NCBI GenBank assembly: GCA_964016985.1 | Contig: OZ024827.1 | Coordinates: forward strand, 56,670,137-56,734,136 | Origin: Anodontia alba | Lineage: Eukaryota; Mollusca; Bivalvia; Lucinida; Lucinidae | Length of the DNA: 64,000 bases | Direction: 5' to 3' | Shown: positions 1-7,583 of the stretch, piece by piece | Position numbering within the stretch: the first letter of the stretch is position 1 | Layout of the letters: each line of letters begins with the position of its first letter | Made by a program: the position numbers and the translations under genes | Notes under the pieces: generated by a model | The model's database searches: none | The model's input: only the letters and a program-made list of their open reading frames with translations | What the model was told of the DNA's origin: nothing

Positions 1-609
1 GCGATCTGCGCCGGATTAAGCAACCCCGAGCTCGCGGACAGAGCCTTAGGCGAATACCACGCAGCCAGCATTATGGCAAAAGAAAAGAACGGCTGGAAGC
101 CAACCCCAGCCAGCCTCCTCCAGGACATCGAGAAGGCTTGTGTGGAGCATGGCCATGGCGGACTGGAGCTCGATGGGTTATGACACAAGGGAAGTCACTT
201 CTATCGACATGAAGGCCTCCTACCCGGCCTCCTTCCAGGGCATAGGTGAAGCGAAACCCTATTTCGAGCGGTTAGGACATCCGACTCACCGCATGACCCG
301 TGTAGCAATCAATGGCCCTCTTCCAAAAGACATTGGCACTGGATTTGCCGAGGTTCAAGAATGGGAGTTTGAGGCTACCTGCCATCCTGTCATCCCGGCC
401 TGGTTCGGAAGGCATTTCGCACGCTCCGAAGGCGGTTGGGCCCCGACACAGCTCCTTGCCTTCCTGACAGTCTGGCCTGCTGAGGTCTCTCAAAGTCAGG
501 GAGGCGATCATCTCCTTCGAGAATCAGACTGAGGTCTGGTTGCCCGAGAGCACGGACCAGGCCTGCTCGGTCATCGGCAAATTCACCCAGGGCAGCAAGG
601 CAGATGGAA
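1..609 (+). pseudogene. Family-B DNA polymerase, palm N-part (window-edge fragment)
   Basis: Partial DNA polymerase reading that enters from the left edge. Frame 1 is open to about position 170, then the reading moves to the frame holding DMKASYPASFQG (about 208-243), which fits the PolB motif A (Asp plus SxYPS-like). Near 500 it shifts again, to a frame reading through to about 609. Two frameshifts in 600 bases mark it as decayed. The DNA is clearly more GC-rich than the AT-rich sequence beyond 5.7 kb. The polymerase resumes at 1398 after an inserted repeat element. A template-dependent DNA polymerase of a virus or self-replicating element is the likely origin; a host replicative polymerase is unlikely because the downstream part is fused to a helicase. 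Confidence 0.7.
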
Positions 610-1396
610 TAAAACTGCAAGCCACGCACCATGCCCCGCCACAGGGCCATATTCCCTATGCACTTCTGTAGTAGAAGGGCTGAAAACAATCTAAGTTAAA
701 CATGAAGAGAAGCAATAAACAGTTATTTCATAACTCAAAAAAAAAAAAAAAAAAACACCATAAGGTCTAAGTTAAAAATGCAATAAAAAGTGATAAAAAA
801 TAATTTCAGGATTCTGAAAAAAAAACAAAATGCATATCTTCAGACCATCCTAAAAGCATGTGTAAAGTTCCAAAAGGATCGGCCTGAAAATGTAGGAGGA
901 GTTGCGCGTACAAAAAATGTGATAAAAAATAATTTCAGGATTCTGAAAAAACAATATGCATATCTTCAGACCATCCTAAAAGCACCTGTAAAGTTTGAAA
1001 AGGATTGGCCTAAAACTGTAGGAGGAGTTGCGGGCAGAAGGTACATACTTCCTATACGTTTCTGTAGTATTAGGGCTCGAAAAAAGTCTTCAAGTTAAAA
1101 ATGCAAAAAATGTGATAAAAAATAATTTCAGGATTCTGAAAAAACAATATGCATATCTTCAGACCATCCTAAAAGCGCCTGTAAAGTTTGAAAAGGATTG
1201 GCCTAAAACTGTAGGAGGAGTTGCGGGCAGAAGAATGGTGGGGGCGCTGACGGATGGACGGATGGACAGACGGACCGATGGACAGACGGACGGACGCACG
1301 GACAGATGGACGGACGGACCGATGGACGGACGGACACTCAAAATTTTAGAGGGTATATCATAATACCCCACCACTTTTTTGGTGGCGGGGCATAAA
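610..1396 (+). mobile_element. Tandem-repeat element E inserted in the polymerase gene
   Basis: AT-rich insert that interrupts the polymerase reading, which leaves at about 609 and resumes at about 1398. It has a perfect 12-bp inverted pair near its ends: ATGCCCCGCCAC at 631-642 and GTGGCGGGGCAT at 1382-1393. The inside holds three monomers starting near 789, 917 and 1111, each with the AAGTTT...GGATTGGCC...GGAGGAGTTG core, then a GACGGACG-type tract (1250-1337). The right end is a hairpin (CCCCACCA/TGGTGGCGGGG) followed by ATAAAA. ATAAAA also occurs at the left junction (612-617), so a 6-bp target duplication is possible but not certain. It is a non-autonomous element of the bivalve pearl or Helitron-like kind; the mobilising enzyme is unknown. 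Confidence 0.75.
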
Positions 1397-1397
1397 A

Positions 1398-2324
1398 AGG
1401 CTAACGAGCAGGCTGGTGACTGACCGTGGCGAGCTCGACTACCTTGTCCTGGAAACCCGCCTCTCGGGCACTTTGGTCGGAGCGCCAATGAAGTGCCAGC
1501 TTGGTCACATCCTCACCTACTAGGATGGCTCTCAACCACAGTTCGCCCATTTGAGGGCCTCGATGCTGGCCTACGCCCACATCAACCTCCTCTCTATGCT
1601 TTCAAGGTTTGAACCCGACGAGGCCGTCCAAGTGGCGACCGATTCCATCTATGTAAAGAAAACGGCGCTCTGCAAGCTCAAGGGGGTCGGGGCCTACAAG
1701 CCTCATGAGGTGCACCCAAAAGGGTATTACCCCATCTGTCTCACCTGCCACGACAAGGCAACCCCGAGGCCACCACGAGATGGGATTGCCCCAGCCCAGT
1801 GGCGTGACAAGGGCGAGAGCCTCTTCATGCAGATGGAACACGCAGCCTACCTCGCTAAGCCTGAATACAAAGCAACAAAAAAGGACCTCACTCCCAGCAC
1901 CACGCCGTGCCACGACGATCACCTGACCCGACATCAGCTGAGCTACCTAAACGGCAGCGGGGGCAGCGGCAAAACCATGCAAGCGATCGAGCTCTTCCGT
2001 ACCAGAAACCCCCTCGTCTTCACCCCGACCCATCGCCTGGCCAAAGAGATGCGGGCCAGGGGCTTCCAGGCCCAGACCTATCACAGCTTCTTCCGCTGGA
2101 GCGGCCAAACTGACTGGACGCCCGAAAGGATGGGACAGAAATTCATTCCCCGTGGGATCATCTGGGACGAGGTCTGCACAGTGCCCCGCCCCGTTCTGGA
2201 AACCTTCCTCGACTGGCTCCTGGGTCGGGGCGTCATGGTCATCTGCTGCGGCGACCAGGGGCAGCCGCCCCCAATTGCCAGAGAAATGCCACACGACTGG
2301 CTCCGCGAGCATGCCAACTATTAA
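1398..2324 (+). pseudogene. PolB C-part fused to SF1 helicase N-part
   Basis: The polymerase reading resumes after element E and contains ATDSIYV (about 1638-1658), the PolB motif C equivalent (DTDS class). A TAG stop interrupts it at 1521-1523. The same frame continues without a break into a helicase: GSGGSGKT is a Walker A P-loop (about 1957-1980), TPTHRLAKEM resembles SF1 motif Ia, WDEV is Walker B (about 2164-2175) and GDQGQPPP is SF1 motif III (about 2251-2274). This order fits a Pif1/RecD-like SF1 helicase fused behind a PolB. The frame ends at a TAA (2322-2324), but helicase-like sequence continues beyond it. Such a fusion suits a virus or large transposon that brings its own replication enzymes. 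The copy is not functional. Confidence 0.75.
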
Positions 2325-2686
2325 GAGGTCGAGGTAGACCACAGAGCCAAAGACCCCCTTCTCAAGACCCTCAAGAAGCGAATCCGTCTGCAGCCAGACA
2401 AGACCCAGTGCCGAGAGGTGCGAAAGGGTCCTTCCTGGTTGCCTCGGGTGAGAACCCTTCGTGGAGGCCTGGAAGCCATGTGATCTCATCTTGACCTCAA
2501 GGCAGAAGGTCCGCGACCGGGCCCAGAGGCTGCTGTTCGAGCGCCAGAAGAAGTGTTTCCCTGATGTCCCCGTACCTCTGTTAAAATGTCCCAAGGATAC
2601 TCGGCGGCAAAACATCATGGTCACCATCCCAGGGCCCTTGCTGGATGGCAGGCCAGACCAGCAGGAGCTCGTCCTGAACGATCGGG
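2325..2686 (+). pseudogene. SF1 helicase C-part, decayed
   Basis: In-frame continuation after the TAA at 2322-2324 keeps the same codon style (VDHRAKDPLLKTLKKRI), then shifts frame near 2440. The segment from about 2461 includes CDLILTSRQKVRDRAQ and PKDTRRQNIMV and stays open. The conserved SF1 motifs V and VI expected further on are not found. At about 2687 the sequence changes to an unrelated protein tail, which suggests an internal deletion that removed the helicase end. Same GC-rich composition as the flanking fragments. Confidence 0.55.
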
Positions 2687-2842
2687 TATCAGGGGGATTA
2701 TCGCTTACTCGATATAAGCAAGATCCATGTCGGCCCAGCTGTCGAGCTCAAAAGGCTGCGATTTACGCCCCTTGATCTCTCGTCAGATCAAAGCTTCGTG
2801 GCGTTAGGTCATTCGAACCCGTCCGATGGCGGTGATAGTTAA
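2687..2842 (+). pseudogene. C-terminal tail of an unidentified protein of the PolB element
   Basis: A 51-codon open stretch ending in TAA (2840-2842), reading GDYRLLDISKIHVGPAVELK and continuing to a Ser/Asp-rich end. It has no upstream start of its own and follows the broken helicase directly, so it is probably the tail of another gene of the same element joined by deletion. The stop lies 5 bases before the ATG of the next gene, so the two genes were tightly packed. I do not recognise the family. Confidence 0.4.
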
Positions 2843-2847
2843 GCAAG

Positions 2848-3471
2848 ATGGGACTGTACCCACCACTTGAGACGACTGGAGACAATCATCGACTTCAGCA
2901 CGTGGCCAAGGTCAGATCCCGCCTCGAAAAGGAACGGGACTTCAGAGCCTCGCTCTACAAAAAATACCGGCGGGGGTTCAATGTCGCGGACGGACTCGAC
3001 ACCGCGCTTTCAGTGGCCAGCGCGGGCTTGGCTGCGTCTGGTGTCGGAGTACTGACGACGATAATCGCGGCGCCAGTCGCCGTTGGCCTCCAAGCTGGGG
3101 CGATTGCTTGTGGGTTGTTCGGAGCTGGCGGGAGATTCATTTGTCAGAGGCTTGAAGCCAAAGCTAGGAAACATGACCAAATCTGGGTCCTGGCCGTCTC
3201 AAAGCTAACCTCAATCGCTGACAGGATCTCGATTGCGCTGACCGACGATAAGATCGCCGAGGAGGAGTTTCGCCTGATTCTCTCTGAGGTGGACAAGTAC
3301 GACCAAATGAAGGCTGAGATTCGCCGTGGGCGTCAGAAAGAGGGCGGTCTGTCCGAGACCAAAAAAAACCAGCTCCTACGCCTCATGAGAGACAAGGTGA
3401 TGCTAACGGCCCGTACCAAGCTCTTGGAAGAGCTCCAAGCTGCTGGAAACAGTGGCACCTCTCGATCGTGA
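2848..3471 (+). CDS. Intact 207-aa two-helix membrane-like protein of the PolB element
   Basis: Complete reading from ATG (2848) to TGA, GC-rich like the polymerase fragments. Layout: a basic, probably helical N-terminal part (residues 20-45, LYKKYRRG), two adjoining Gly/Ala-rich hydrophobic stretches (about 53-75 and 76-98) that could form a helical membrane hairpin, then a charged helical C-terminal half (about 100-165) with EEEFRLILSEVDKYDQMKAE. From memory, similar hypothetical proteins occur in corals and other marine invertebrates, but I cannot name a family. The layout recalls small two-TM proteins of the SLATT type only in outline. It is the only unbroken gene of the GC-rich island. 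Function unknown; a membrane or capsid-associated role is a guess. Confidence 0.65.
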   Translation: MGLYPPLETTGDNHRLQHVAKVRSRLEKERDFRASLYKKYRRGFNVADGLDTALSVASAGLAASGVGVLTTIIAAPVAVGLQAGAIACGLFGAGGRFICQRLEAKARKHDQIWVLAVSKLTSIADRISIALTDDKIAEEEFRLILSEVDKYDQMKAEIRRGRQKEGGLSETKKNQLLRLMRDKVMLTARTKLLEELQAAGNSGTSRS

Positions 3472-3765
3472 TCTCGCAAGCTTAAAAAAGAGCACAGGCT
3501 GGTCCAACCCGCATTTGAGCAGCTGACCCTGTGGGTGCATTAAAAAAAAAAATGAGCGCAGGCTGGTTAGGACCCCGATGAGCTGATTCAATCGCAAACC
3601 CGCCTTTGAGCCTCGGATCAGTTTTGGAGACGTTTCTTTATCTGAGCAAGGGTCCTGCATTAAAAATTTTTTTCGCTCTTTTCCTAGGGAGGTGCTGTGC
3701 GGTTAGGATCTACGTAACAACATCCCAGGAAATATCAGCCTTTTCTTATGGGCACTACAAAAAAT
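3472..3765. other. GC-rich tail of the island, no gene
   Basis: Non-coding stretch after the 207-aa gene. It holds two imperfect direct copies of a motif (GCACAGGCTGGT near 3493 and GCGCAGGCTGGT near 3556), each next to an A-run. Composition falls from GC-rich to AT-rich near 3660, which may mark the right edge of the PolB element. Confidence 0.4.
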
Positions 3766-3766
3766 G

Positions 3767-4800
3767 GCAAAAGCCGCATCTGGTCCACGGTACTTTTAAC
3801 CCCAGGAGCTGGGTAGAATACTTTACACGCACATCCCAGTCCCGGGGTGAATCACCTGTCTTTTCTTCTTAAGCCACCACAACATGTTGGCTCATGGCCT
3901 CCCCGGAAGTCGCCTTGAACCCCATTGACCCCTTCTACGTCCCGTAGAAGGGGTCGAGGTAAGGCAAGCAGAGCAATTGATGTCGGACCCAGGGGAGAAT
4001 TCTATTGTGCGCGCAACCCTGTGTCTTTCACCAATCACACCCGGAATAACCACTACCATTAAACAACTGCAGCAGGCGTCATACTCAGACAGAATGAGAC
4101 ATACCATGCACCAGACACGACTCAATTTAAAGCATGTTCGGGAGTACTTATATACTTACCTCTCTTACTGTTTGTAAAGTAAATTGTTTTGTAAATTTGC
4201 ATATTTACAAAAGGCGTACTGCAGAAACGTTGCAAATCGTTTTTAATCGGTTAGCCCTCTTACACAAATTTACTGCAGGTAATCCTGCGAAAATCGATAA
4301 TTGAAGTATATTAAATTGGCTGCTTTAATTTCAGCACATTTTATAAGAACCCTTACCATGCTTATGGGCAGATTCAGCAGATGCTGGTCCACGGTACTTT
4401 AAACCCCAGGAGTTGGGTAGAATTCTTTACACCCACACCCCAGTCCTGGGGGTGAACCACCTGTCTGTGTCAAATCCTGTTTTCTGAGAAAAATATATCA
4501 ATATGTCGTCTGTGAAATTTTTACTCAGTATGTTAAGCGTAAAAATATTCAATCACCGTGACACAGGTAATCCTTTACACATATTTTATAAGAACTCTTA
4601 CCATGCTTATGGGCAGATTCAGCAGATGTCGGTCCATGGTACTTTAAACCCCAGGAGTTGGGTAGAATTCTTTACACCCACATCCCAGTCCTGCGGGGTG
4701 AACCACCTGTCTGTGTCAAATCCTGTTTTTCTCAGAAAAATATATCAATATGTCATCTGCTGAAATTTTTACTCAGAGCATTAAAATATTCAATCAGAGA
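3767..4800. repeat. Three copies of a ~120-bp repeat, two in tandem
   Basis: The motif GGTCCACGGTACTTT followed by CCCCAGGAG and TGGGTAGAAT occurs at about 3781, 4386 and 4629. The last two lie in longer tandem units offset by about 243 bp (roughly 4335-4505 and 4578-4750), including the shared stretch CTTATGGGCAGATTCAGCAG. The first copy is separate and more diverged. No coding potential; the parent element is unknown. It surrounds the hairpin at 3927-3955. Confidence 0.6.
3927..3955. other. Perfect 13-bp hairpin
   Basis: GACCCCTTCTACG, a 3-base loop, then CGTAGAAGGGGTC: a perfect stem in a short GC-rich patch. It may be a relic terminus of a mobile element; no promoter or terminator role can be assigned. 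Confidence 0.5.
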
Positions 4801-4825
4801 TGAATTTGTAAATACCTCAAGTTGA

Positions 4826-5175
4826 TGTGCACCAGATAATCGGATAGTTTTGGACCAATTATTGATTGGGGAATTAAACTCGGCACGCATCCTCTCTATT
4901 GTGGCTCTTTCAGGAAGTTTGGCGGTCCAGTGTGCTGAAAAAGGGGAAGAAAAAAAGGTAGACCTTATCCGAGACTGGACTGCATTGTTTGCCGAAGTGA
5001 AGCTGGCTCCCTGGATTGAAGCCAATCATGGCATGGAAGGACTACGAGAATACCTCCACCCCAGGAATCACATGACAGTCACTGGGAAAGGAACAAACTT
5101 CTTGCTGCGGGGGCTTGTGCTGCGGTTGGCATCATCACTGTAGGTCTCTTTGCCACGGGGCGGGCTGGAGGCTAG
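4826..5175 (+). pseudogene. Bcl-2-like fragment (BH1, BH2 and tail anchor)
   Basis: An open stretch begins after a TGA at 4823-4825. It contains ELNSARILSIVALSGSLAV (about 4871-4927), which fits the BH1 helix pattern with a later Gly-Ala-like turn, and APWIEANHGMEGLREYL (about 5006-5056), which fits BH2 (W-I-x-x-N/H-G-G-W class). In the next frame, about 5098-5160, lies a Gly/Ala/Val/Ile stretch suited to a C-terminal membrane anchor, ending at TAG 5173-5175, so one indel separates BH2 from the anchor. Animal Bcl-2 genes usually carry an intron at the Gly-Trp of BH2; none is seen here, consistent with a retrocopy or an element-borne gene. Bcl-2 proteins control apoptosis at mitochondria. BH3 and BH4 are not visible. 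Confidence 0.5.
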
Positions 5176-5254
5176 CCAGGGGCCAGAATAACAGGCTCGG
5201 AGCAGAACGGATGTGAACCAGGCGTGACACAGGTAAGTGCCTCCCTTTTTTTTG

Positions 5255-5412
5255 CGTTCAGAGCCCCGGGCCGGCGAGGGCGGGGGCCGTCCCCAGGGGC
5301 GCAGGCTGGTCGACCCTACCAGCTCCGCTGCTGCTCGGGCGGTTCTCAAGCGGCAGTCCCATCAGAGCCCCTGGGCCGGCGAGGACGGGGGCCGTCCCCA
5401 GGGGCACTGGCT
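5255..5412. repeat. GC-rich direct duplication
   Basis: GGCCGGCGAGG followed by CGGGGGCCGTCCCCAGGGGC occurs at about 5269 and again at about 5376, offset by roughly 107 bp. Very GC-rich compared with its surroundings and similar in style to the PolB island. Several frames are open here only because stops are rare in GC-rich DNA. Confidence 0.55.
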
Positions 5413-5470
5413 CTCACTATGCTCACTTGGGGGCCTCAGGAAGAGCCGAAGCACGGCCGAGCTCTGCGAG

Positions 5471-5614
5471 GAAGTCGTCTCGACGTACATACAGAATTGC
5501 CAACTGTTTGTGTACAGCGAAGTCGTCTCGACGTACATACAGAATTGCCAATTGTTTGTGTACAGCGAAGTCGTCTCGACGTACATACAGAATTGCCAAT
5601 TGTTTGTGTACGTG
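5471..5614. repeat. Three tandem copies of a 48-bp unit
   Basis: Units at 5471-5518, 5519-5566 and 5567-5614, each beginning GAAGTCGTCTCGACGTACAT and nearly identical. Since 48 is a multiple of three, each frame repeats the same 16 residues and several frames on both strands stay open; this is periodicity, not evidence of coding. The sequence from here to 5900 holds no recognisable gene. Confidence 0.8.
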
Positions 5615-5906
5615 GGAGCCCTTCTGGGCCCAAAAAAAAAGGTCCATTCGCCCTCCCTGCTGCTAAAAATCAAGTTTAGGGGTGGAGCGTCTAGGGGAGG
5701 AAATGGTTTGTGGGCGAAGGATACTAGGATTCTAACTGACCCAGCCTACATGACTCCGAATCGTTGTTAAGCTTTATACTTGGTAACAAAAATCTGTTCA
5801 TTCTGAGAGTCGTCCCTCCCTAATAACATGTGACCATGATACTTAATACCTGTTAGTGAATGGCGAAAAGATAAAGATATAGTAAACACCACCAACATGT
5901 GGCGAG

Positions 5907-6046
5907 TCAAGTTTGCTCCGCTGAAGAAACCTTTGCCACACCATCTGTAAAGGCTTTGTCTATGTGCTTCCTCTTATGATCATTCCAACTGCTTCTGCTT
6001 TTGAATAATTTGCCACAGTAACGGCAAACACCTGGCTGATCCATAA
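5907..6046 (-). CDS. Terminal exon with one C2H2 zinc finger (candidate)
   Basis: Minus-strand open stretch with CRYCGKLFKSRSSWNDHKRKH, a canonical C2H2 finger (C-x2-C-x12-H-x3-H) with the expected hydrophobic positions. Just upstream on the minus strand, TTTCAG (ending at 6047) is a usable splice acceptor; the exon then reads to a stop at its low-coordinate end, with a short Ala/Ser/Thr tail. It is probably the last exon of a DNA- or RNA-binding zinc-finger protein, or the finger of a mobile-element protein. No partner exon is identified with confidence; the open stretch at 6262-6414 on the same strand is one candidate. Confidence 0.45.
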
Positions 6047-6261
6047 CTGAAACCATTTTGACCTTACATAAGACCAAATATCGGAATGTACAAAGTAAAA
6101 CCAAAAATAAACGATTATGGAAAATCAGTCCATGGAAACTATCGTGCTTTCAAGTCTGAAGGTTTGTCCGTGACAGTTATCATTTTAAAAAAAATATTGC
6201 ATTGTATGATAAGCAGTGAATATATATCTAATAAAAAAAAAGTCTTGTGTTTCAGTAAAGT

Positions 6262-6414
6262 TTAATATGGGGTGAGACCATAGTAGTCATCGATACCAAA
6301 ACTACGTATTTTGTTAATAAAAGCAATTTTCGATACAAATATTTTGTCGACCATGGAAGGGACCTTGACCTTTTTTGGCTTAATTGCAGGAGTGTTCTCA
6401 AAAACCACAGACAT
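6262..6414 (-). CDS. Unassigned minus-strand exon candidate, about 50 residues
   Basis: After a good acceptor (TTTTCTTTTCTCCCAG, ending at 6415) the minus strand opens with ATG and reads MSVVFENTPAIKPKKVKVPS, then a mixed charged and aromatic sequence to IDDYYGLTPY and stop (6262-6264). The composition is protein-like rather than low-complexity. No family recognised. It lies just past the truncated end of the DIRS element and 215 bp from the zinc-finger exon on the same strand, so the two could belong to one small gene, but the stop argues against direct joining. Confidence 0.3.
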   Translation of the reverse strand: MSVVFENTPAIKPKKVKVPSMVDKIFVSKIAFINKIRSFGIDDYYGLTPY

Positions 6415-6619
6415 CTGGGAGAAAAGAAAATCAGCAGCATCATTCGGGCTGCAGTCTGCATATGATAAGATAAGTGTTTTAAGTCACCCTATGGTTATAA
6501 CAAATAACAAAATGGATTTACCTTTTTTCCGGAGAAATGATATGCTCGAATTACTCGCCAAACTGATGACGTAGGCAAAAATGGGGTCAAAATGATAGCC
6601 ACCACGAAGTTTGTTTCCG

Positions 6620-7560
6620 CACTGTGAACTTTAGGATCTGGGAAAATGGACGGAAGCTGAGTCTTTGCCCAAAACCCAGTTTGTACTATCAATGATACTC
6701 AACCATCTGCTTGATTGAAACTTAAATGATTTGAGTCCATTGCCAAAGCATGAATTTCACTGCATCTCTTAGCTTTTGCAAGAGCTAATAGAAAAGCTGT
6801 TCTAATCATAACGTGAAGTTTAGAAGCCTTGTATAGAGGTTCATACGTGGCTTTTTTGTAGACAAATTAAGACCCAAGATAAATCCCATTTCGGGATAAG
6901 AGATCTTTGTACTGGACATTGCAATTCAAAAGACCTAGTTATTGTTTGTTTGTTTGATTTGGGCTTAACGTCGCTTTCAACAATCTTTCAGTCATATCGC
7001 GATGGTGTCTGGATGTGGCCAGGAGCTCAATGCTCACTTTCAGGGTGCTGCCTCACTGAAATATCACGCCCCAGACACTTTGATATGATATTCCACCCAA
7101 TCACATTATACTGACACTGAGCTGACCAATTCTAGCTCTATTTTCTTAATGCTGAGCGCCAAGCGGACGTGCAGCTAGTACCATTTTTAAAGTCTTTGGT
7201 ATGACCCGGCCGGAGATCGAACCCGCAACCTCCCAATCACAAAGCGGATGCTCTACCACTAAGCGTGACTGTGCCGGTTAAAGACCTAATTAACTAACTC
7301 TGACAAGACTGGATTAGACCCGGTTCTATTACCAGTCTTAAATTTAAGTGTATTTGAAATCATGGATCTATAGCCCTTGATGGTACTGATTTGATATTTT
7401 TTCTCAGAAAAATGGTATATAAGGAAGTCTGCTACGACAATAAGAGGGGCCATGACTGGATTAACCTTCTTTCTATGACATCAATTGGAGTATACGACCC
7501 ATTTTGCATAATAGACTTTCCGAGTAGATGCTCTTGATTTTGAGACAAATTGGCAATGTT
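6620..7560 (-). pseudogene. DIRS tyrosine recombinase, N-terminal and core part
   Basis: Split by the SINE at 6942-7279. On the high-coordinate side the minus strand encodes the SAM-like N-terminal part; on the low side it encodes LALAKAKRCSEIHALAMDS (about 6765), the helix containing the first catalytic Arg in DIRS recombinases, and LIVQTGFWAKTQLPSIFPDP after a TGA stop. The reading changes to unrelated sequence after that, so the HxxR and Tyr boxes are missing. Inactive copy. Confidence 0.7.
6942..7279 (-). mobile_element. tRNA-derived SINE (RUDI/V-SINE-like) in the DIRS recombinase
   Basis: On the minus strand the head has a Pol III A box (TAGTGGTAGAGC) and B box (GGTTCGATC) near 7270-7200, followed by a body with TTAACGTCGCTTTCAACAAT read on plus, and a (CAAA)n-type tail at 6942-6955. 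Flanking duplications AAAGACCTAGTTA (6929-6941) and AAAGACCTAATTA (7280-7292) differ by one base. The body matches my memory of RUDI, a V-SINE reported in molluscs; the name needs a search. It was mobilised by a LINE. Confidence 0.8.
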
Positions 7561-7583
7561 TTGCAAAATCTTTTTATCTCTAA

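Noticed and set aside
272..689. Minus-strand ORFs opposite the polymerase
   Set aside because: Shadows of the GC-rich polymerase coding strand.
1159..1488. Minus-strand Ser/Val/Arg-rich ORF (SVRPSV repeats)
   Set aside because: Translation of the GGAC-type tetranucleotide tract of element E.
5224..5770. 150-177-residue ORFs on both strands
   Set aside because: GC-rich duplication plus a 48-bp repeat keeps several frames open at once; no domain or start support.
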